A stretch of 6,710 bases of DNA, from contig JAIRVC010000195.1 in assembly GCA_031254095.1 (NCBI GenBank), positions 1-6,710 of the forward strand, given 5' to 3'. Positions 1 to 5,088 of this stretch are shown here, in pieces. The position numbers and the translations under genes were made by a program. Source of the DNA: Acidobacteriota bacterium. GTDB taxonomy: Bacteria > Acidobacteriota > UBA6911. The stretch's first letter is position 1; every line of letters starts with the position of its first letter. The notes beneath the pieces were generated by a model. That model was not told where the DNA came from. It ran no database searches and worked only from the letters and a program-made list of their open reading frames with translations.

Positions 1-477
1 GGTTGTCCGCGCCAGTTCGGCACCAGGCAGCGGGCCGGTTTCGGACAGAACATTCAGCAGGGTTTCTTCCCGTGAATTCAGTCCCTGCGGACGCAATCCG
101 CCCCGGAGCAGCGTCGAGGCTTTCGGAGTGAGCGACACGAGGCGGCCGCCTGAAATTTGCGAACCCGTAGGAAAAAGCGCGCGGAAAACTTCGCCGGGCG
201 GCGCGAAATAATACTCCGCGACCCAGAGCGCCGCGCGCACAAGCTCCGGGGTAACGGAAGGCGCCTGCTCCAGTAGTTCGCTTACGGCCTTTAGCCGCAG
301 GCCTTCAAGCGCGGCGCGTTCAGGAAAGCCGGTAACGTATCCGGTGAGCAGTTTGCGTCCGAAAGGAACCAGCACGCGCATTCCAGGCGCGATTTTAGCG
401 CGCATGAACGGCGGAACCGAATAGGCAAAGGTTTTGCGGATTCCAACGGGAACCGCGACATCCACAAATTCCGGCAT
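1..477 (-). CDS. priA: Primosomal protein N' (PriA helicase), N-terminal part, cut by window edge
   Basis: PriA is the superfamily-2 DNA helicase that recognises stalled replication forks and reloads the replisome. The 159 codons visible translate to a protein starting MPEFVDVAVPVGIRKTFAYS and continuing with a GMRVLVPFGRK stretch and LTGYVTG. This is the typical PriA N-terminal 3'-DNA-end-binding domain (about residues 1-100), followed by the start of the linker/winged-helix region. The helicase motifs and zinc-binding cysteines would lie beyond position 1. The ATG at 477-475 is used. An in-frame TTG at 483-481, directly after an in-frame TAA, is an alternative, because the only Shine-Dalgarno-like sequence (GAGGA, about 496-500) sits 18 nt from the ATG but 12 nt from the TTG. 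The gene follows the lyase gene by 60 bp on the same strand with no clear terminator between, so read-through is plausible. The family call rests on recognised motifs and is firm despite truncation. Confidence 0.88.
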   Translation of the reverse strand, partial: MPEFVDVAVPVGIRKTFAYSVPPFMRAKIAPGMRVLVPFGRKLLTGYVTGFPERAALEGLRLKAVSELLEQAPSVTPELVRAALWVAEYYFAPPGEVFRALFPTGSQISGGRLVSLTPKASTLLRGGLRPQGLNSREETLLNVLSETGPLPGAELARTT

Positions 478-537
478 AGCCAATTAATCAGTGTTTCCTC
501 GACGATAGGGAACCTATATATGTATTGTGTGATTGCG

Positions 538-1986
538 TCACAGGCTATCCCCGAAGTCCGCTTTAAATTTTGCGACGAGTTTTTGCTGCCAGTCGCCGGT
601 CGCTTCCAGCGTGCCGTAGAAGAAACGGAGAATTTTCGGTTCGTCGAGCCACTTGAGACCGCCGACGAGATATCGGTTTTGGTAGAGCCAATTGAGCCGG
701 TCAACCGTGTAAACGATCTGCGACATCGTAAACACCCGGCGGGGCAGCGCGAGCCGGACGAGTTCCATGTGGGCAAGCGGTTCCGTTCCGTCTTCGTTTC
801 GCTGCTCAGACATCGTGCCGCGCTCCATACCGCGCACGCCGCTGGTTATGTAAAGCGCCGATGCCAGCGCCCCGGCCGTGTATTGCGTCTGCGAAATGTG
901 CGGCAGGAATTCCCGCGCGTTGACGTGGCAGCCCAATCCTCCCGGCGGCGTCACAACCGGGACATTGTGTTTGATGAGTTCGTTCGTCATGTATTCGATG
1001 AACTGCGGCCCCTGCGAAACGACATCTTCGTCCAGCGTTTCGTACAGGCCGACCGCCAACGCTTCCATTTCGCGAACCGACATCCCGCCATAAGTCAGGA
1101 AGCCTTCGTACAGCGGAATGTATCCGCGAATGTCGAGATAAAACTGCTTGTTGCCCGTACAAATTCCGCCGCCGCGGGCAAAGCCGAGTTTGCGTCCGGA
1201 AAAATAAATAATGTCGCTTGCCGCCGCCATTGCCAGGGCGATTTCATGGATGCTCATATCCTTGCAGGCGGCTTCGCGCTGCTTGATAAAATAAAGATTA
1301 TCCGAAAGCAGGCTGACGTCCTGTATAAGCGGAATGCCGTTCGCGCGGCACAGGCTCGAAACCTCTTGCAGGTTTTGCAGCGAGAACGGTTGTCCGCCGA
1401 TCAGGTTTGTGCCTGCTTCCATGCGGACATAAGCGATTCCGTCCCTGCCGAGTTCCGCAATCACCTGTTTCAAGGCCGCGATGTCCATGTTCCCCTTGAA
1501 CGGGCAGGTTGAGGTCGTATTAAACGCATCCTTTACGGGAATTTCAAGGATTTCGCCGCCCAGTTCGGTGATGTGTGCTTTAGAAGTGGTGAAATGATAA
1601 TTCATCGGGACCATCTGGCCTTTTTTAACGAGAGCCTTGGCAATGACGTGCTCACAGGCGCGGCCCTGGTGGGCGGGCAGGAAATATTCCATCCCAAAAA
1701 CATGCCGTAACGCCTTTTCGAGGCGATAAAACGTGGCGGAACCGGCGTAGCTGTCGTCCGCCTGCATCATGGCCGCCTGCTGATCGTTTGACATGGCGTT
1801 TACCCCGCTGTCGGTCAGCATGTCGAGAAAAACGTCCGCATTTTTGAGTAAAAAAGTATTATTTCCAGCCCGTTTCATCGCTTCAAGCCGTTCGTCTATC
1901 GTGGGCAGGTTAAGTTTTTGAATGATCCTCACGCGGTGCATTTCAATCGGTGTCGTTTTGCCGGAAAAAAACTTAATATTAGCCAT
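538..1986 (-). CDS. PLP-dependent beta-eliminating lyase, tyrosine phenol-lyase / tryptophanase family (divergent)
   Basis: The family splits tyrosine to phenol, pyruvate and ammonia, or tryptophan to indole, pyruvate and ammonia, in the cytoplasm. At 482 residues the length is normal. Compared from memory with Citrobacter tyrosine phenol-lyase, the following are conserved: Tyr80 (Tyr71) in SYAGS, Arg109 (Arg100) in HQGR, Asn194 before GGQP, Asp223 (Asp214), the Schiff-base Lys266 (Lys257) in SGRK, Arg411 (Arg404) and Phe455 (Phe448). Thr133 in HFTT and Arg389 in GMERG match the tyrosine phenol-lyase residues Thr124 and Arg381, rather than the Asp and Ile of tryptophanase, so a phenolic substrate is favoured. 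Oddities: the family motif DxxR in front of the NAYFIK-like segment reads DVSL, so Arg217 is Leu226. Two cation-site positions also appear changed (Glu69 to Asp78, Asn262 to Arg271). The start ATG has GAAAGG 9 nt upstream (1996-2001). The exact substrate is uncertain, so no symbol is given. Confidence 0.85.
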   Translation of the reverse strand: MANIKFFSGKTTPIEMHRVRIIQKLNLPTIDERLEAMKRAGNNTFLLKNADVFLDMLTDSGVNAMSNDQQAAMMQADDSYAGSATFYRLEKALRHVFGMEYFLPAHQGRACEHVIAKALVKKGQMVPMNYHFTTSKAHITELGGEILEIPVKDAFNTTSTCPFKGNMDIAALKQVIAELGRDGIAYVRMEAGTNLIGGQPFSLQNLQEVSSLCRANGIPLIQDVSLLSDNLYFIKQREAACKDMSIHEIALAMAAASDIIYFSGRKLGFARGGGICTGNKQFYLDIRGYIPLYEGFLTYGGMSVREMEALAVGLYETLDEDVVSQGPQFIEYMTNELIKHNVPVVTPPGGLGCHVNAREFLPHISQTQYTAGALASALYITSGVRGMERGTMSEQRNEDGTEPLAHMELVRLALPRRVFTMSQIVYTVDRLNWLYQNRYLVGGLKWLDEPKILRFFYGTLEATGDWQQKLVAKFKADFGDSL

Positions 1987-2019
1987 GCATCATTGCCTTT
2001 CGTGAATTAATAAACGCTT

Positions 2020-2049
2020 CTTATGGAAATTTTTTGAACTTTTGACCAA
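2020..2049 (-). promoter_or_regulatory. Candidate sigma-70-type promoter of the lyase gene
   Basis: On the minus strand a -35-like TTGGTC (2049-2044) is followed after 18 nt by a -10-like CATAAG (2025-2020). Each matches the consensus at four of six positions. Transcription would begin about 25 nt before the ATG at 1986, leaving room for the GAAAGG ribosome site. The match is modest and the palindrome just upstream suggests a regulated promoter. This is inference from position and consensus only. Confidence 0.35.
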
Positions 2050-2051
2050 CC

Positions 2052-2066
2052 CGGAAACCGTTTCCG
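2052..2066. promoter_or_regulatory. 15-bp perfect palindrome, candidate operator of the lyase gene
   Basis: CGGAAAC-C-GTTTCCG is a perfect inverted repeat with a single central base. It ends 2 bp upstream of the candidate -35 box of the lyase gene, where a dimeric regulator could act. It resembles LacI-type operators in its GAAA/TTTC arms, but the 3-bp centre differs from their usual spacing, so no regulator is assigned. Confidence 0.4.
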
Positions 2067-2168
2067 CCAGACGCAAGGGTTGATTCTACCGTTGTATTTA
2101 GTAAAATGACACTTCTTTTTTCGGTTGACGGGCAGGGCTTAAGCCGACACTCGAATCAAACATTCTCG

Positions 2169-2206
2169 CCATTTCAATCGAAAATTCGCACCATTTCCAT
2201 CGAAAA
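2169..2206 (+). repeat. Pair of 16-bp direct repeats, 22-bp period, candidate activator site
   Basis: CCATTTCAATCGAAAA (2169-2184) recurs as CCATTTCCATCGAAAA (2191-2206), with 15 of 16 bases identical. The start-to-start distance is 22 bp, close to two helical turns, so two protein subunits would sit on the same face of the helix. The pair lies directly upstream of the sigma-28-type -35 element, 84 bp from the chemoreceptor start codon. The binding protein is unknown. Confidence 0.5.
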
Positions 2207-2210
2207 GCGA

Positions 2211-2237
2211 TACTGTTTTACAAAATTTTGCCGATAA
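2211..2237 (+). promoter_or_regulatory. Sigma-28 (FliA) type promoter of the hydrogenase-like chemoreceptor gene
   Basis: TACTGTTT (2211-2218), an 11-bp spacer and GCCGATAA (2230-2237) match the enterobacterial FliA consensus TAAAGTTT-N11-GCCGATAA at 14 of 16 positions. The -10 octamer is exact and the spacing is exact. Sigma-28 transcribes late flagellar and chemoreceptor genes, which fits the MCP signalling domain of the downstream product. Transcription would start near 2244, giving a leader of about 45 nt before the ATG at 2290. That makes an upstream in-frame TTG at 2245 an unlikely start. Confidence 0.7.
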
Positions 2238-2274
2238 AACCTTATTGTATTCGAACGTTCCACAAATTTGCCAC

Positions 2275-2280
2275 AAGGAG
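2275..2280 (+). promoter_or_regulatory. Ribosome binding site AAGGAG that fixes the chemoreceptor start
   Basis: AAGGAG lies 9 nt before the ATG at 2290. The longer open frame beginning with TTG at 2245 has no such site and would begin at about the predicted transcription start, so 2290 is chosen. Confidence 0.8.
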
Positions 2281-2289
2281 CTGTCTTTT

Positions 2290-4005
2290 ATGCGCAAGGT
2301 TATTACAAATGATATGGAAAAATGCGTGGGCTGCAATCTCTGCATACGGGTATGCCCTATGGAAGAGGCGAATGTGGCTTATATCGAGAACGGCGAAACC
2401 AAGGTGCGCGTAGACAACGACAAATGTATTGCCTGCGGCGCGTGTCTTCATGCCTGCAATCATGATTCCCGTTCGTATGAAGACGATACCGAGCGCTTTT
2501 TTCTGGATCTGCGTAATGGCACGCCCATATCTCTATTCTGCGCCCCGGCAAGCCGCGCCAGCCTTACAGAATGGAGCAGGATTCTGGCGCTACTGGGAAA
2601 TATGGGTGTCAGAAAAATGTACGATGTTTCACTGGGCGCCGACATCTGCACCTGGGGCCATATACGCTATATACAAAAAAATAATCCTCGCTCATTAATC
2701 TCACAGCCCTGCCCGGCTATTGTGAATTACGTACTTATGCACCGCAATGAGCTTTTGCCCTATTTGTCGCCGGTGCAGTCGCCCATGATGTGCGTCGCCA
2801 TATATATGAGAAACTACCAGGGCGTAACCGACAAAATCGCCGCCATTTCCCCTTGCATAGCAAAAACCAACGAATTTGAAGAATCAGGCGGACTCGTATC
2901 GTACAACATTACTTTCAAAAGACTCGAAGAATACATAAAACGCAATAATCTTAAGCTTCCAGCCCAGGGCAGAGGGTATGACCATATTGATTCATCGCTC
3001 GGCTCGATTTACTCCATGCCCGGCGGCTTGAAGGAAAACGTGGACTTTATGCTCGGCAAAGCTCTGCGCATAGATAAAAGCGAAGGGCAAAAAGTTGTAT
3101 ACAAGGATCTTGACACTTTTAGAAAGGAAGATCCCGCCAACCTGCCGGCCGTATTTGACGTCCTGAACTGCGCCGAAGGATGCAATCTCGGCACGGGATG
3201 CCGTCACGACAAAACGTTATTTGAATTGAACGCGGCGATGGAAAAAGCCCGCCAGAACGCGGTTAAAGGACGCGACAGGGAATATTTTGAGCAACTGTAC
3301 CAGGAATACGACAAAACCCTGCGCCTGAACGACTTTATGCGCAATTACCGTCCCGTCCCGGTGCGCAGCATAAAAATCGACAATAACGCGATCGAAGAAG
3401 CATTCGTTCAGCTCGGCAAGCATGACGATGAAAACCGCACCTTTGATTGCGGCGCCTGCGGTTCCGACACATGCCTGGAGATGGCGCAAAAAATAGCCAA
3501 AAAGATAAACACGCACGAAAACTGCATCAAGCGGGCGCACGATATTATGAAGGCCGAACACGCCACGATTGTGACATGGCAGAAGAATAACACGGAAGCC
3601 ATTAATACAATTTCAGCCGACATTGACGAAATCAAGGTTATGACGGACAAGATTGTCAGCACTGTGACCGATGTCGATAAATTAATAAATCTTTACGACA
3701 TGGTAACCAAGGATATCGACAAAATCGCCTCAAATGTCCACATGATTTCTATCAACGCATCCATCGAAGCGGCGCGCGCCGGCGATCAGGGGCGTTCTTT
3801 TGCCGTTGTGGCCGAGGCTATCCGCAGCCTGGCCGGTGAAACGCAGAAAGCTACCGCTAAAATCTCCAATGCGACGGGTGAAGCCAAGAGCGCCCTTGGC
3901 GCGATATCCAAAATGGTGACGACTATAGGCGAGGATGTTACCAAGGCTAATAGCGATGTCCGTGAAATAGCGGGTCGCACAAATGATCTGCTGAAAAATA
4001 ATTAA
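2290..4005 (+). CDS. [FeFe]-hydrogenase-like / MCP fusion: putative cytoplasmic hydrogen- or redox-sensing chemoreceptor
   Basis: The product has 571 residues and no membrane segment or signal peptide. Domains in order: two ferredoxin-type 4Fe-4S motifs (Cys12, 15, 18, 22 and Cys46, 49, 52, 56); an [FeFe]-hydrogenase large-subunit domain (about 70-350); a CGACGSDTC-type 4Fe-4S module (Cys387, 390, 395, 412); and an MCP signalling hairpin (about 425-571) with the typical tip INASIEAARAG followed by FAVVAEAIRSLA. In the hydrogenase domain the three H-cluster loops are visible as SQPCP (Cys141), SPCIAK (Cys189, Lys192) and NCAEGC (Cys294, Cys298), so all four cluster-binding cysteines remain. 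The proton-relay cysteine of the usual TSCCP loop is Pro140, and the methionine of the usual MPC motif is Ser187. This pattern fits regulatory, not catalytic, [FeFe] proteins. Inference: H2 or electron state at the clusters alters the MCP helices and hence CheA activity. The FliA-type promoter agrees. The gene has no terminator of its own and runs into a mosaic region. Confidence 0.88.
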   Translation: MRKVITNDMEKCVGCNLCIRVCPMEEANVAYIENGETKVRVDNDKCIACGACLHACNHDSRSYEDDTERFFLDLRNGTPISLFCAPASRASLTEWSRILALLGNMGVRKMYDVSLGADICTWGHIRYIQKNNPRSLISQPCPAIVNYVLMHRNELLPYLSPVQSPMMCVAIYMRNYQGVTDKIAAISPCIAKTNEFEESGGLVSYNITFKRLEEYIKRNNLKLPAQGRGYDHIDSSLGSIYSMPGGLKENVDFMLGKALRIDKSEGQKVVYKDLDTFRKEDPANLPAVFDVLNCAEGCNLGTGCRHDKTLFELNAAMEKARQNAVKGRDREYFEQLYQEYDKTLRLNDFMRNYRPVPVRSIKIDNNAIEEAFVQLGKHDDENRTFDCGACGSDTCLEMAQKIAKKINTHENCIKRAHDIMKAEHATIVTWQKNNTEAINTISADIDEIKVMTDKIVSTVTDVDKLINLYDMVTKDIDKIASNVHMISINASIEAARAGDQGRSFAVVAEAIRSLAGETQKATAKISNATGEAKSALGAISKMVTTIGEDVTKANSDVREIAGRTNDLLKNN

Positions 4006-4013
4006 AAAAGGCC
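3942..4013 (+). repeat. 72-bp direct repeat, copy 1 (3' end of the chemoreceptor gene)
   Basis: This segment encodes the last 21 residues of the chemoreceptor, its TAA stop and AAAAAGGCC. It recurs at 4707-4778, exactly 765 bp away, with 6 mismatches (66/72 identical). Copy 1 is read through to the stop codon as real protein. After AAAAAGGCC the two copies diverge, here into a HAMP-like fragment and in copy 2 into a terminator hairpin. Confidence 0.9.
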
Positions 4014-4064
4014 GCGTTGCCGATCAGCGCCGGGAATTACGCCGCCAAAACGGGCGTAGTGCAA
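4005..4064 (+). pseudogene. Orphan 60-bp HAMP-domain fragment related to the sensor kinase at 5950-6710
   Basis: These 60 bases match 6592-6651 inside the HAMP domain of the downstream sensor kinase at 54 of 60 positions without gaps. Read in the kinase frame this copy gives KKAALPISAGNYAAKTGVVQ against KKAALRISAGDYTAKTGVEQ. Two of the six changes are silent and four alter the residue. There is no start codon, no ribosome site and no continuation of the kinase beyond 4064, so it is a dead fragment of this kinase gene or of a paralogue. It lies between the chemoreceptor stop and the methyltransferase start, within the 94 bp that separate the two genes. Confidence 0.8.
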
Positions 4065-4099
4065 AAGGCCGAGAATAATCATAAAACGATTGGACTACC

Positions 4100-4735
4100 A
4101 TGTTGGGAGTACTTAAGCCTGCCGAGGGCGGTCTGCGAAGTGTAGGCGTTTTTTTCCTCGAATTCATGAAGTGCCCGGCCGCGGTGGGATCCATCTGTCT
4201 GAGCGGCGCTACGTTGGCTAACCGGCTGCTCGAAGGAGTTTCCAGAGAAGAAGATGGGCTGGTTATTGATCTTGGAGCCGGTTTAGGTCCGGTTAGCGCC
4301 CACATGATGCGTTCAGGCATTGCGAAAGACAGAATTATTGCCATTGAGGTTAACGGCGTCTTTAAGGAACTTTTTGCAGCCCGTTGTCCTGGTGTCCGGC
4401 TCGTTATTGCGGACGCAAGAGAGCTGAAAGCAATTCTGGACCGGGAAGCACCGGGTAGAAAAATTTCTGCCATTGTCTCTTCATTGCCTATCAGGGTGTT
4501 GGGGTCGCAACTTACTGAAAACATCTTGCAGCAAGTGAAATCAGTGCTGCGAGAGAGAGGAGGCGTGTTAATTCAGTATAGTTATGCGCTGTGGCTCAAT
4601 TACCCCCTGCAAGACTATGGGCTTGCGCCTGGCTCAGCTTCAATCGTATGGAAAAACCTGCCCCCTGCGCGCGTGGAGTCCTATAGGGTTTGGAATAAAA
4701 GAACAACAAAGCTGATAGCGATGTCCGCGAAATAG
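4100..4735 (+). CDS. SAM-dependent methyltransferase, phospholipid N-methyltransferase (PmtA)-like / rRNA dimethylase-like
   Basis: The 211-residue product carries a class I methyltransferase fold. Motif I is VIDLGAGLGPVS (about 55-66), the acidic end of strand 2 is in IIAIEVN, and SSLPI near residue 131 stands where N-methyltransferases carry an NLPY-like motif. The N-terminal FFLEFMKCPAAVGSI and the late VWKNLPPARVESYR resemble the bacterial PmtA-type family that methylates phosphatidylethanolamine. Distinguishing it from rRNA adenine dimethylase relatives is not possible by eye. An in-frame TAA at 4082 restricts the start to the ATG at 4100, which has only a weak GGA upstream. The last residues (about 200-211) and the stop come from the second copy of the chemoreceptor tail repeat, so the native C-terminus was probably replaced. 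It sits in the chemoreceptor's transcription path, but its gene is likely an insertion rather than a functional partner. Confidence 0.75.
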   Translation: MLGVLKPAEGGLRSVGVFFLEFMKCPAAVGSICLSGATLANRLLEGVSREEDGLVIDLGAGLGPVSAHMMRSGIAKDRIIAIEVNGVFKELFAARCPGVRLVIADARELKAILDREAPGRKISAIVSSLPIRVLGSQLTENILQQVKSVLRERGGVLIQYSYALWLNYPLQDYGLAPGSASIVWKNLPPARVESYRVWNKRTTKLIAMSAK

Positions 4736-4778
4736 TGGATCGCACAAATGATCTGCTGAGAAATAATTAAAAAAGGCC
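4707..4778 (+). repeat. 72-bp direct repeat, copy 2 (degenerate chemoreceptor tail)
   Basis: In the chemoreceptor frame this copy would still read ADSDVREIVDRTNDLLRNN and a TAA at 4768-4770, with no body attached. It is therefore a remnant of the 3' end of an MCP gene. In the methyltransferase frame it supplies the end of that protein and a TAG at 4733-4735. Its last bases form the left arm of the terminator, so this copy probably marks the original end of the chemoreceptor transcription unit. Confidence 0.9.
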
Positions 4779-4816
4779 TGTGAAAGATCATTAAACAATC
4801 ATTCACAGGCCTTTTT
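4770..4816. terminator. Bidirectional rho-independent terminator
   Basis: Positions 4770-4784 pair perfectly with 4802-4816, giving a 15-bp stem that includes AAAAAGGCC/GGCCTTTTT around a 17-nt loop. The T-tract serves the plus-strand chemoreceptor/methyltransferase unit. On the other strand the A-run reads as a T-tract for the glycine-rich gene, whose stop codon ends 2 bp away. Confidence 0.9.
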
Positions 4817-4818
4817 GA

Positions 4819-5088
4819 TTACCGGTTAGGACAGTTAGCGCCGCCGCCGCTGCCGTCCTGTGGGCCGGTTTTCTTACCGCCGCCGCCCGTGCCGTCCTGC
4901 GGGCCGGTTTTCTTGCCGCCGCCGCTGCCAGCGCCCGTGCCGCCCAAAAGCAGTTCTTTGAGAATCGGGCCGGTTCCGTCCTGCGCTCCGCCTCCCTTGC
5001 CGTTGCCGGCAAACGCCGCTACGGATAGTGTGGATGCGAGCAATACGGAGACTGCGCAAACACAAATACTTCTTTTGAAGCTTTTCAT
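4819..5088 (-). CDS. Small secreted glycine-rich protein with GPQDGTG repeats
   Basis: This 89-residue protein begins MKSFKRS, a basic n-region, followed by a hydrophobic stretch (about 8-26) and an AFA site that predicts signal-peptidase cleavage after residue 27. The mature part of about 62 residues is nearly half glycine. It contains AQDGTG (35-40), a short non-repetitive LKELLLG stretch and two 13-residue units, GGGKKTGPQDGTG (56-68) and GGGKKTGPQDGSG (69-81). It ends in NCPNR with one cysteine. An AGGAGG ribosome site (5096-5101) lies 7 nt before the ATG, and the stop is followed at once by a terminator, so the gene is real. GPxDGTG-type small exported proteins are something I recall from other bacteria and archaea, without known function. 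It is divergent from the two-component genes, which may control it. No function is assigned. Confidence 0.78.
   Translation of the reverse strand: MKSFKRSICVCAVSVLLASTLSVAAFAGNGKGGGAQDGTGPILKELLLGGTGAGSGGGKKTGPQDGTGGGGKKTGPQDGSGGGANCPNR
4846..4923 (-). repeat. Two in-frame 39-bp tandem repeats in the glycine-rich gene
   Basis: Units 4885-4923 and 4846-4884 are identical at 35 of 39 positions and each encodes 13 residues ending in GPQDG(T/S)G. Copy number could vary between strains by slippage without breaking the frame. Confidence 0.85.

Noticed and set aside
520..1512. Long plus-strand open frame of 330 codons
   Set aside because: It lies antisense to the well-recognised lyase gene, is rich in Arg and has no recognisable domain or ribosome site. 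It is a frame shadow.
538..1986. Plain tryptophanase assignment (tnaA)
   Set aside because: The substrate-side residues FTT and MERG follow tyrosine phenol-lyase rather than tryptophanase, and the DxxR motif is lost, so a specific symbol is not justified.
1987..2160. TnaC-like leader peptide controlling the lyase
   Set aside because: No short minus-strand frame with a ribosome site and a critical tryptophan codon was found upstream of the lyase start.
2245..2289. Upstream TTG start adding 15 residues to the hydrogenase-MCP protein
   Set aside because: No ribosome site there. It falls at the predicted sigma-28 transcription start, and the ATG at 2290 has AAGGAG at ideal spacing just before the first ferredoxin motif.
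2992..3662. Several minus-strand frames of 61-114 codons within the chemoreceptor gene
   Set aside because: All are antisense to a gene with clear domain motifs and show no features of their own.
2290..4005. Ordinary catalytic [FeFe] hydrogenase
   Set aside because: The proton-relay cysteine and the L2 methionine are missing, and an MCP output domain occupies the C-terminus.
3942..4778. Insertion sequence or composite transposon bounded by the 72-bp repeats
   Set aside because: No transposase, terminal inverted repeats or short target duplication is visible. The repeats are the end of a protein gene, not element ends.
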